From the NCBI GenBank assembly GCA_029882395.1, contig JAOUKT010000029.1, positions 1 through 39,909 on the forward strand: a DNA stretch of 39,909 nt. Direction: 5' to 3'. Both the position numbers and the translations under genes were made by a program. The notes under the pieces are model-generated. The model was not told where the DNA came from. It made no database searches and saw nothing but the letters and a program-made list of their open reading frames with translations. Within the stretch, counting starts at the first letter, position 1. Each line of letters opens with the position of its first letter. This DNA is from Gammaproteobacteria bacterium. Its GTDB lineage: Bacteria > Pseudomonadota > Gammaproteobacteria > SZUA-229. Positions 32,867-39,909 of the stretch are shown here, in pieces.

Positions 32867-32908
32867 AATATGCAGCCACAGCTGTCTAATAGTTTGAGAA
32901 AAAGATAT

Positions 32909-33382
32909 ATGAAAATACAAAAACAATCTGGTTTTGGTTTGATTGAAGTCTTGCTGGCTTTTCTGATTCTTTCTATTGGCCTGCTGGGTGTGGCGGGCTT
33001 GCAGACCACAGCGGTTAAAGCCAGCCATACCGCTATGATCAGGACCATTGCAGTGACGAAAGTGCAAGAGATAATCGAGCGGATTCGTGCAAACTCATCC
33101 GCCGCCGTCACCAGTTATGCACAAGTGCGGGGTGGTGCTTTATCGATCGGCGCAAATAACAATTGTGATGGCGCCGCTCCTGTCGAATGCAGCCCGGCTT
33201 TACTCGCTGCAAATGATATTTATAGCTGGGGCTGGTCGCTGGTTAATGCCGGCTTGCCGGCTACCGGCACAGAGGCTGCGATTACCGTTGACACCACGGT
33301 TGTGCCACCAGTAACAACGATTTCCGTGTATTGGAAAGAGCGTGGCGAAAACATGTTTTATGAAACAATGATTCATCAATGA
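32909..33382 (+). CDS. pilV: Type IV pilus minor pilin PilV
   Basis: This protein of about 157 residues has the prepilin motif SGFGLIEVLLAFLILSIGLLGVAGLQTTAVK, typical of PilV, with G before F and Glu5. Its mature part contains CDGAAPVECSPALLAANDIYSWGW and VSVYWKE-like strands. It is one of the minor pilins that prime pilus assembly together with PilW, PilX and PilY1. An ATG at 32870 would add 13 residues; ATG 32909 gives the usual short leader. The stop overlaps the pilW ATG as ATGA, so translation is coupled. Confidence 0.92.
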   Translation: MKIQKQSGFGLIEVLLAFLILSIGLLGVAGLQTTAVKASHTAMIRTIAVTKVQEIIERIRANSSAAVTSYAQVRGGALSIGANNNCDGAAPVECSPALLAANDIYSWGWSLVNAGLPATGTEAAITVDTTVVPPVTTISVYWKERGENMFYETMIHQ

Positions 33383-34416
33383 GAGATTTGCATATGCTAC
33401 ATCAGAGCAGGAACCTGGCTATCGCTAAAGGCTTTACGTTAATTGAATTATTGATTTCGGTAGTCATCGGCATGTTTTTGATAGCAGGTGTTTTTACGGT
33501 TTATATTAATGGCCGGGTAGTGCAGGACAAAACCGAAATACAGACGCGTTTGATCGATGATGCCCGCTTTGCGGTTGATACCATCGGTTATGATTTGCGC
33601 CATGCCGGCTATTGGGGTGAATCGAATTTACATCAGATGATCAAAGGTGCAACCGGTACATCGTCGACGTCGGAGCCGAAAACGGTAGGCTCTGATCCGA
33701 TGGATCCCATCACCGATGCTGAGTCGCCTGACTGCGGCGTCTTGTGGTATACCAATCTGACGGTTTCTTTTAATGCATCAAATAACAGCAATATGTTCAG
33801 TGCTACCTGTATCAGTAGCGGATACGTGCCAAACACGGATGTTCTGGTAACCAAATTAGCCAGCCCTCACCGCTTACCGGTAGCTGCACTGGCTGACAAT
33901 GTTGTTTATGTCTATTCAAATTTATTTAGCGGTGAATTATTTACCGGCAAAACAGCGCCTACTTTTCTCGATGCGGCGATAGTGGGAGACTATCAGCAGG
34001 GGTACATTCACCGATTAAGAACCCGCGTTTATTATATCGATGCGAATACCGAAAAAAATGACGGCTATCCCTCATTGCATCGCCTGGATCTGGATGTGGG
34101 GCCTAAATTGTCAAATGTCATGCTCTTGCCGGGGGTAGAGAATCTGCAAATTCAGTACGGGATTGATAGCACAAATGATGGTTCGGTCAATACTTATGTG
34201 GATCCGGCACCAGGACTGCATACAAACGCTCGGTCAGTACAGTTCTGGGTGATGTTGCGAACCAAGGATCCGGAGTTACTGGCCGGTGAAGAACAAACAA
34301 TCAGTATGGCAGGTAAACCGGCGGAAATTTTTACTGATGGCTTTCGCCGGGTGGTGATGTCGAGTGTCGTTAAACTGCGCAATCCACAAATTTATTCAAA
34401 ACAAGCAGGGGATTAA
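33379..34416 (+). CDS. pilW: Type IV pilus minor pilin PilW
   Basis: This 345-residue protein has the prepilin leader ending AIAKG before FTLIELLISVVIGMFLIAGVFTVYING, with Glu5. The large C-terminal part includes DDARFAVDTIGYDLRHAGYWG, a region common to PilW proteins, and ends VVMSSVVKLRN. Cysteines at CGVLWY and CISSG may form disulfides. A second ATG at 33394 has GAGAG eight bases ahead and would give a shorter leader; the ATG at 33379 overlaps the pilV stop. It belongs to the minor-pilin priming complex in the inner membrane and pilus tip. Confidence 0.92.
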   Translation: MRDLHMLHQSRNLAIAKGFTLIELLISVVIGMFLIAGVFTVYINGRVVQDKTEIQTRLIDDARFAVDTIGYDLRHAGYWGESNLHQMIKGATGTSSTSEPKTVGSDPMDPITDAESPDCGVLWYTNLTVSFNASNNSNMFSATCISSGYVPNTDVLVTKLASPHRLPVAALADNVVYVYSNLFSGELFTGKTAPTFLDAAIVGDYQQGYIHRLRTRVYYIDANTEKNDGYPSLHRLDLDVGPKLSNVMLLPGVENLQIQYGIDSTNDGSVNTYVDPAPGLHTNARSVQFWVMLRTKDPELLAGEEQTISMAGKPAEIFTDGFRRVVMSSVVKLRNPQIYSKQAGD

Positions 34417-34419
34417 GCG

Positions 34420-34872
34420 ATGCAATTAAAAAACCAACAACAAGGTATTGTGCTGGTTATTTGCCTGGTGATGTTAATGGTGCTGACCATCATGGGGGTT
34501 TCCAGCATGAGTAACACTACCTTGCAATTACAGATCGCAAGAAATACCCAGGAACAAAATACAGCATTCCAGACTGCAGAAGCGGGTATACGTAATGCAA
34601 AAGAAATCGCGGACTATACGGCTTTAAGAAATCCAGACCCGAATGTTACCTACGTGCCACAAAGCTTTAATTATGTCATGCCGGTTTCTGGGCTTACTGC
34701 AACGGCGACCACCAGCCACATGGGTTGCACCCGCAGGTTTGGCAATAGTATTGACCGTGCCGCCAGTCAAAATGTCTTTGTTACTGAGGCCACCGGCTTA
34801 TCACCAGGTGGCTCGAGAAGCACCGTGGTTTCTGCTGTTGGCAAAACAACGCCCGTCGATTGTACAAAATAA
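34420..34872 (+). CDS. pilX: Type IV pilus minor pilin PilX
   Basis: This 150-residue protein begins KNQQQGIVLVICLVMLMVLTIMGVSSMSNTTLQLQIARNTQEQN, the PilX signature: a Gly before a hydrophobic helix that lacks Glu5, followed by an A-rich TAFQTAEAGIRNAKE. Cys at GCTRRF and VDCTK may pair. It lies three bases after pilW. PilX interacts with PilY1 at the pilus tip. A small secreted protein gene and then pilY1 follow. Confidence 0.9.
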   Translation: MQLKNQQQGIVLVICLVMLMVLTIMGVSSMSNTTLQLQIARNTQEQNTAFQTAEAGIRNAKEIADYTALRNPDPNVTYVPQSFNYVMPVSGLTATATTSHMGCTRRFGNSIDRAASQNVFVTEATGLSPGGSRSTVVSAVGKTTPVDCTK

Positions 34873-34896
34873 TCAGCAGCTGAAAAAGGTATTGAT

Positions 34897-35226
34897 ATGA
34901 AGAAAAAAACATTAACTGCTGTGATGATTGTGTGCAGTCTATTTTCAGCGAATAGCTTTTCGGCAAATCGTATGGTGATGATAGAAGAGGCAATTGAAAG
35001 TAACTCGTTACAAATCCGAATGTCTCATGATTTAACGGGTGTGGTGAACGGACGCATTTGTGATAGCTGTGAGCTGGTGCTGGTAAAAATCACCCCGAAT
35101 AGCAAACTAGAAATTAATGGCAAGCCAACAGCGCTGAGTCAGGCGAATAAATGTTCAGGAAAAACGGGTTTAGTACTTTACAATATTAAATCCAGAGAAA
35201 TTAGTCTGATAAGCTGTAACCGATAA
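34897..35226 (+). CDS. Small secreted cysteine protein in the pilus operon
   Basis: This 109-residue protein has a signal peptide (KKKTLTAVMIVCSLFSANSFSA, cut near residue 23) and a mature domain of about 86 residues with four cysteines (CDSC, KCSG, ISCNR), likely two disulfides. It shows beta-strand patterns, for example LQIRMSHDLTGVVNG and LEINGKPTALS. It lies between pilX (24 bases) and pilY1 (34 bases), where Pseudomonas aeruginosa has no gene; there the small pilY2 lies after pilY1. I do not recognise a family. Context suggests a periplasmic helper of PilY1 or pilin folding. Confidence 0.7.
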   Translation: MKKKTLTAVMIVCSLFSANSFSANRMVMIEEAIESNSLQIRMSHDLTGVVNGRICDSCELVLVKITPNSKLEINGKPTALSQANKCSGKTGLVLYNIKSREISLISCNR

Positions 35227-35260
35227 TTGACTGTGTAGAAGAATACGTTTTGAGGTTTTT

Positions 35261-38200
35261 ATGAAAAGTTTGATTCAAAAAATAAGAGCACAGTTTATCG
35301 GCTTGGTATTTGCTGCTTTATTTTTGCAGCCCGCGCTGGCAGATGATATTGAGATTTATGTTGGCAATGCCGCAGTGTCAGCAGAAGTAAAACCCAATCT
35401 GATGTTTATCATTGATACCTCCGGTAGTATGCGCGGCAAAGTGAATACGCCGTTGCCTTATGATATTAATATCGACTACTCCTCAAGCCCTTATAGTGGT
35501 GGCTGTTTCAGAGATGACAGAATCTATTTTTCGACCGGAACCACACCGGCGGATTGTGATACAAATAACTGGTTTAATCTTTCGGCTTTAAAATGCGACG
35601 CGACAACCTTACCAATGTTTAATACCGTAGCGCCGACGGTTGTCGTTAGCGCGCCGGTTGAAAAATCAGACAACACCGTGCCATCGGTGCCTGATGATGT
35701 GGAATATACAGAAACTCGGGATATTTCTTCGATCTATGATGCGTTAAGTGATACCACCACCACGGTATCTGAGACCACTGTTGTAACGATAACCGGAGTC
35801 AATACCCGTACAGTTATTACTCAAACCACAACTTTAACAACAGGCCCGGCATTAGGCCATGGCTGGTACCAGGATCGTATCGCTCAATGGAAAGAGAACT
35901 CAGATCCAAATCGTGAAACCTGGGATGTGATCAATGAAGATCAGAAAGACTGGCTGATTGAATGCAAGGTCGACTCTGGTGTGCATGGAGAAACCGCGGC
36001 GAGTTCGTCTAAATATATTGCCAATCTGACGCCTGGCCCTTATACCTCAACCGCTACTAATGCAGCTGACTGGAATGCCGTTGGCAGAGGTTATGTTTTA
36101 TACACGGGCAATTACCTGAACTGGTCAAAAGTCGCACCGGTTTTGCCGGATGATGAGAGCCCTAGCCGGCTTGATGTGGTTAAAGACGTAACCTATAGCG
36201 TGGTCGATAGTACAAATAATATAAACATTGGCTTAATGCGTTTTGACTCCAAATCAAGCTATCAGGGCGGGCCGGTACGCTACCCTGTCAAAGATGTCAC
36301 CACTGCCAGAAATGATTTTAAATCGCGCGTCAGAACACTGAATCATGGTGGTGGCACACCGTTATCTGAAACATTGTATGAAAGTTATCTTTACTGGGCT
36401 GGTAAAGATGTTAAGTATGGAAATGCGAGTGTTCCCTCTAATACGTCCGGGGTGACAGTTGCCGGTACTGGTAATTCTACTTATTTGTCACCAATAAAAT
36501 ACACCTGCCAGAAAAATTTTAATATTTACCTGTCAGATGGTAGTGCAAGCTCTGATGGTGATGCTGATGATGAAATAGAAGCATTAACTGGCGAGAATTG
36601 CAGCGGCAACTGCATGAATGAGCTGGCCAACTATATGTATGAAAATGATATTTATGATGGCCTGGCTGGCAAACAATCTGTATCGACTTATACCGTTGGT
36701 TTTGCTAGTGATCACCCGCTACTCAGGACAACGGCGGAACAGAGCGGTGCCAAATATTACCAGGCGAATAACGCATCTGAACTGACTGAAATCTTTAACA
36801 AGATTATTGCTGAAATACTGTCAGTGAATACCACTTTCTCATCGCCAGCGGTGTCGATTAATGCGTTTAATCGAAGCACTCACCGAAACGAGTTGTACTT
36901 TACCTTGTTTAAACCAGGTATAGGTCCACACTGGAACGGTAATCTTAAACGCTTCAAGCTGGAATTTGATAGTGACGGTTTGCCCGTCATAAAAGATTAT
37001 AAAAACAGCAATGCGATCAATGTCTCAACCGGCTTCTTTGATGACCTTGCGCATAGCTGGTGGACTGACACCGGTGGAGAGGCTGATGGCGGCGAAGTAG
37101 TCAAAGGCGGTGCGGCAGCTCATGTTGCAGCGCGTACGGTGTACACCTATACAGACTCAATAGCACCGGTGATGGTTGACCTGACATTACCGGCGCATAA
37201 GTTTCATGAGGACAATACTCAAATTACAGATGCCTTACTTAATGTCACGCCAACTGACGGCATTGGTTTTCGTAATAAGGTGATTAAATGGGCGCGTGGA
37301 CTTGATGCTTATGATGATGATGGTGATGGCAGTACCACTGATGAGCGTAAAGTCATGGGTGATCCTTTGCACTCTGAGCCAGCATTGATCCAATATGACG
37401 CCACTTATATTACCGATCCGGCCGATGCAACTCAGACCATTGTTGATCCAAATTCTGATCCGGATATTACGGCTTATGTCGCCACAAATGATGGTGTGCT
37501 ACACGCGATAGATACCAGAACCGGCGCTGAGATATTCTCTTTCATACCGCGAGAAACATTGCCGTTGCAGCGAGTGGTTGCTGAGAACCATGCGGGTTCT
37601 GGTAAGGCTTACGGCATTGATGGTTCGATCAATTCGCTGGTTATCGATGTAAACAATAACGGCGTAATCGATCTGGCTAATGATAAGGTCTATATCTTCT
37701 TCGGTCAGCGCCGTGGTGGAAGCCATTATTACGCGATGGATGTGACCGATCGTACTAAACCTAAACTGATGTGGGTTATTAAGGGCGGCGTTGGTGACTT
37801 CAAACAGTTAGGCCAAAGCTGGTCAAATATCCAGGCTAAAAAGATTAAAGTACTGAATACTGACAAACATGTCGTTGTTTTTGGTGGTGGTTACGATTTA
37901 GATCAGGACGCAGTGACAAAGAGAACAGCCGACAATATAGGTAATGCTGTCTATATTGTGGATGCAATGACCGGCGCACGACTGTGGTGGGCCAGTAGTG
38001 ATGCCACGGCTGATCTGGTTTTAGCTGACATGAAGTATAGTATTCCGGCGCGACTAAAAGCGGTGGATGTTCGCGGCGATGGTTATCTTGATCGGATTTA
38101 TGTCGGTGATATGGGTGGTCAGATTTGGCGCTTTGATATACAAAAAGGCGACGCGGCTGGTGCATCATTGAAATCTCTTGTGAGCGGTGGTCGGATTGCT

Positions 38201-38914
38201 GATTTTGGAGATAATAACGCAACGGCTCATAACAGACGTTTCTATTACCCGCCTGACGTGGCCTTTATTGCAGAGCCTGACAGGCCGCCTTATTTGGCAC
38301 TGGCTGTGGCCTCTGGTTACCGGGCGCATCCACTGGAGCGCGGCAATCATGATCGCATTTATATGTTACGTGACAATTACTTGTTTGAGGCGCCCGCTGC
38401 TGAGGCATATTTGTCGCCCGCTGTGGAAAGCGATTTGTATGATGCGACAGCCAATACCATCGGCCAGGGTGGCACTGATGATATCAAAACAGCAGAAACG
38501 GTAAAGTTAAATGGATCCAAAGGCTGGTATGTTACATTGGACGAATTAGACGGTAGTTTTATTGGCGAGAAAGGCTTGTCAGAAGTATTAATTATCGAAG
38601 GACTGGTGGTTGCATCAACCTATATTCCTCAGGATAGCGCCTCAGCTGAAATTTGTGAACCTGTCGATGGTAAAGGTCGGGTGTATTTTATGAACCTGAC
38701 GGATGCGACACCGGTTTATAATTTCGATAAAACGGTAGACTCGGTGGATGATTTAACCAGAGAAGACAGGTACCAGCAACAAGTGGGTGGCGGAATACCG
38801 CCGGGTGCTACACCGATCTTTACAGAAGATGGCAGCGCAGTACTGGTGGGTACTGAAACCGTGAAGAATCCTATTAGTGAAACTGAGCCATCATTATTCT
38901 GGTATGAAAAATAA
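35261..38914 (+). CDS. pilY1: Type IV pilus tip/biogenesis protein PilY1
   Basis: This 1217-residue protein has a signal peptide cut after ALA (27) and an N-terminal von Willebrand A domain. The MIDAS site is D52-T-S54-G-S56, with a later Thr in HGGGTPLSE (about 366) and an Asp in YLSDGSA (about 425). A Thr/Val-rich stretch (about 164-196) interrupts the domain. The C-terminal half is the PilY1 beta-propeller. It has a calcium loop D796-V-N-N-N-G-V-I-D804, a DxDG site at about 685-693 and D936-V-R-G-D-G-Y-L-D944, and conserved VYIVDAMTGARLWW and GDMGGQIWRFD. It sits at the pilus tip, promotes extension and can act as adhesin or mechanosensor. Length is near the family norm. Confidence 0.95.
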   Translation: MKSLIQKIRAQFIGLVFAALFLQPALADDIEIYVGNAAVSAEVKPNLMFIIDTSGSMRGKVNTPLPYDINIDYSSSPYSGGCFRDDRIYFSTGTTPADCDTNNWFNLSALKCDATTLPMFNTVAPTVVVSAPVEKSDNTVPSVPDDVEYTETRDISSIYDALSDTTTTVSETTVVTITGVNTRTVITQTTTLTTGPALGHGWYQDRIAQWKENSDPNRETWDVINEDQKDWLIECKVDSGVHGETAASSSKYIANLTPGPYTSTATNAADWNAVGRGYVLYTGNYLNWSKVAPVLPDDESPSRLDVVKDVTYSVVDSTNNINIGLMRFDSKSSYQGGPVRYPVKDVTTARNDFKSRVRTLNHGGGTPLSETLYESYLYWAGKDVKYGNASVPSNTSGVTVAGTGNSTYLSPIKYTCQKNFNIYLSDGSASSDGDADDEIEALTGENCSGNCMNELANYMYENDIYDGLAGKQSVSTYTVGFASDHPLLRTTAEQSGAKYYQANNASELTEIFNKIIAEILSVNTTFSSPAVSINAFNRSTHRNELYFTLFKPGIGPHWNGNLKRFKLEFDSDGLPVIKDYKNSNAINVSTGFFDDLAHSWWTDTGGEADGGEVVKGGAAAHVAARTVYTYTDSIAPVMVDLTLPAHKFHEDNTQITDALLNVTPTDGIGFRNKVIKWARGLDAYDDDGDGSTTDERKVMGDPLHSEPALIQYDATYITDPADATQTIVDPNSDPDITAYVATNDGVLHAIDTRTGAEIFSFIPRETLPLQRVVAENHAGSGKAYGIDGSINSLVIDVNNNGVIDLANDKVYIFFGQRRGGSHYYAMDVTDRTKPKLMWVIKGGVGDFKQLGQSWSNIQAKKIKVLNTDKHVVVFGGGYDLDQDAVTKRTADNIGNAVYIVDAMTGARLWWASSDATADLVLADMKYSIPARLKAVDVRGDGYLDRIYVGDMGGQIWRFDIQKGDAAGASLKSLVSGGRIADFGDNNATAHNRRFYYPPDVAFIAEPDRPPYLALAVASGYRAHPLERGNHDRIYMLRDNYLFEAPAAEAYLSPAVESDLYDATANTIGQGGTDDIKTAETVKLNGSKGWYVTLDELDGSFIGEKGLSEVLIIEGLVVASTYIPQDSASAEICEPVDGKGRVYFMNLTDATPVYNFDKTVDSVDDLTREDRYQQQVGGGIPPGATPIFTEDGSAVLVGTETVKNPISETEPSLFWYEK

Positions 38915-38950
38915 ACGTTAAACTGAAATTTAAGAGTAGGTAACGAACAA

Positions 38951-39343
38951 ATGAGAGCGATAAAAGGTTTTACACTGATTGAGCTGATGATTGTCGTGGC
39001 AATCATAGGTATTCTGGCGGCAATCGCGACACCAATGTATACAGACTACATTAAATCCACATCACGACTTGATGCGACAGCCGCTTTGAGAAGGCTGGCT
39101 GACTGTCAGGAGCAGTATGTTTTAAGAACCAATGCGGCCAGTTATACTTCAGATATCAATGTTTGTGGAGAAGATACCAGCAGCGGTTATTATAAATTAT
39201 CTGTCTTTAGTGCCGATGCATCAGGTTATGTCTTGCATGCAGTGGCGGTTAGTACAGGGCCACAGGCAGATGACACCGGCTGTACAACACTGGTACTAAC
39301 ATCTACCGGCCTGATGACACCGACTGAATGCTGGGCTAAATAA
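38951..39343 (+). CDS. pilE: Type IV pilus minor pilin PilE
   Basis: This 130-residue protein has a very short leader MRAIKG before [33 protein letters not shown], the classic type IVa pilin N-terminus with Glu5. It also has [14 protein letters not shown] and [13 protein letters not shown]. The last cysteine, TECWAK, probably pairs with an earlier one as in other minor pilins. It is the last gene of the operon, 36 bases after pilY1, and is convergent with ispH. It is small for a major pilin and lies in the minor-pilin locus, so PilE is the best name. Confidence 0.93.
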   Translation: MRAIKGFTLIELMIVVAIIGILAAIATPMYTDYIKSTSRLDATAALRRLADCQEQYVLRTNAASYTSDINVCGEDTSSGYYKLSVFSADASGYVLHAVAVSTGPQADDTGCTTLVLTSTGLMTPTECWAK

Positions 39344-39352
39344 AACCCTGAC

Positions 39353-39395
39353 AGAGATACCGCATGATCTGCTGTTAGCGTTTAGCGGTGTCTTT
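39353..39395. terminator. Possible bidirectional terminator between pilE and ispH
   Basis: AGAGATACCGC (39353-39363) pairs with GCGGTGTCTTT (39385-39395), with two wobble positions, around a 21-base loop. The right arm reaches the ispH stop. T runs are short, so this is a moderate candidate. Confidence 0.45.
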
Positions 39396-39909
39396 AGTCG
39401 CGCAGGGACCTGGGTAAAGAAAAGACTACATTTTCATTAAATGATTCTTCTTTGTTGATGCAGTGTGCGCCACTTTCTTCCAATAAACTAACAACTTGTC
39501 TGACCAGTGTTTCGGGTGCTGATGCGCCGGCTGAAATACCGATCTTCCTGATGTCCTGAAGCCAGTCTTGGTTAATGTCGCTGGCATCATTGATTAAATA
39601 AGCAGTGGTGCCGAGCTTTTCTGATAACTCTTTCAAACGGTTTGAGTTTGAGCTGTTGGGAGAACCGACCACCAGGATCAGGTCTGTTTCTTCGGCCAGC
39701 GTTTTGATGGCATCCTGACGGTTTTGTGTGGCATAACAAATGTCATCTTTTCTGGGTTCAACAATATCAGGGTAATATTTTTTTAACTCGGTAATGATAT
39801 CGAGGGTTTCGTCAACAGATAAAGTTGTCTGGGTGACATAGGCAAGCGTTCTATCTGCTGCGATAGCAAGCTCAGAGACGTCGTCGATGGATTCGATCAG
39901 ATGGATTTT
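39394..39909 (-). CDS. ispH: 4-hydroxy-3-methylbut-2-enyl diphosphate reductase, 3' part
   Basis: The frame stays open to the window edge, so the first part of the gene is missing and 171 residues are visible. They contain LAYVTQTTLSVDETLDII, RKDDICYATQNRQDA with the third iron-sulfur cysteine, LVVGSPNSSNSNRLKEL and ISAGASAPETLVRQVV. These are IspH (LytB) signatures. It is a 4Fe-4S enzyme of the MEP pathway that makes IPP and DMAPP. Its position next to pilE, with the same relative order, matches Pseudomonas, where lytB/ispH follows pilE. Confidence 0.96.
   Translation of the reverse strand, partial: KIHLIESIDDVSELAIAADRTLAYVTQTTLSVDETLDIITELKKYYPDIVEPRKDDICYATQNRQDAIKTLAEETDLILVVGSPNSSNSNRLKELSEKLGTTAYLINDASDINQDWLQDIRKIGISAGASAPETLVRQVVSLLEESGAHCINKEESFNENVVFSLPRSLRD

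Noticed and set aside
38072..38080. RGD integrin-binding motif in PilY1 (residues 938-940).
   Set aside because: It lies inside a calcium-loop-like D-x-R-G-D-G-x-x-D motif of the propeller and is more likely structural; no independent evidence for integrin binding.
1..39909. Insertion sequences, prophage genes, CRISPR arrays, rRNA or tRNA genes.
   Set aside because: No transposase or integrase, no regular spacer repeats and no tRNA or rRNA signature was seen on either strand.

Overview
The window comes from a gammaproteobacterium. The block thiO - fimT - pilV - pilW - pilX - pilY1 - pilE - ispH matches the arrangement known from Pseudomonas, and the housekeeping genes (glyQ/glyS as separate subunits, gmhB, plsC, trmB, thiS/thiG) fit that class. 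A phosphoribulokinase, three SulP anion transporters (two of the BicA-like type), an SLC13-type permease, a NhaD Na+/H+ antiporter and a tusA/PP-loop sulfur-transfer pair suggest a sulfur-oxidising, CO2-fixing marine or brackish chemolithotroph. That lifestyle is an inference: neither RuBisCO nor sox/dsr genes lie in the window, and the species cannot be named.

Layout. 1-2.5 kb: the 3' end of a surface FG-GAP-type beta-propeller protein, a four-helix membrane protein, a peroxiredoxin-like gene whose start appears frameshifted, and a small secreted protein. 2.5-5.6 kb: a two-gene multicopper-oxidase operon (one subunit with a Tat signal, the other with glycine/methionine-rich loops and no signal) and a Crp/Fnr-family regulator. 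5.8-7.1 kb: a PP-loop thiouridylase-like gene overlapping tusA by ATGA. 7.3-14.8 kb: an ion-transport island (SulP, SLC13 with RCK_C domains, NhaD, SulP/BicA-like) with recognisable promoters and terminators. 14.7-19.8 kb: an unknown gene and the tight operon glyQ-glyS-gmhB-plsC. 19.8-25.6 kb: accessory and signalling genes (a membrane protein with a lipoprotein, an outer-membrane-like protein, a secreted caspase-fold protein, a REC-histidine kinase, an aldo/keto reductase, a MerR-type HTH fused to a receiver domain). 25.6-28.4 kb: phosphoribulokinase downstream of a second BicA-like SulP gene. 28.5-32.1 kb: trmB, thiG, thiS (with an unusual C-terminal tail), an unknown gene and thiO. 32.2-39.9 kb: the minor-pilin/PilY1 operon and, facing it, the 3' part of ispH.

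How it fits together. NhaD can maintain the sodium gradient that BicA-type SulP transporters use to import bicarbonate, and phosphoribulokinase supplies RuBisCO with ribulose-1,5-bisphosphate. The SLC13 permease and the first SulP could move sulfate or another anion, for example the end product of sulfur oxidation. The pilus genes encode the priming tip complex of type IV pili. No rRNA, tRNA, CRISPR array, insertion sequence or prophage was found, and no gap without a gene exceeds about 265 bases. The most unusual points are the split multicopper oxidase with Gly/Met loops, the ThiS protein extended beyond its Gly-Gly end, the frameshifted peroxiredoxin start, the HTH-REC fusion and a small cysteine protein between pilX and pilY1.
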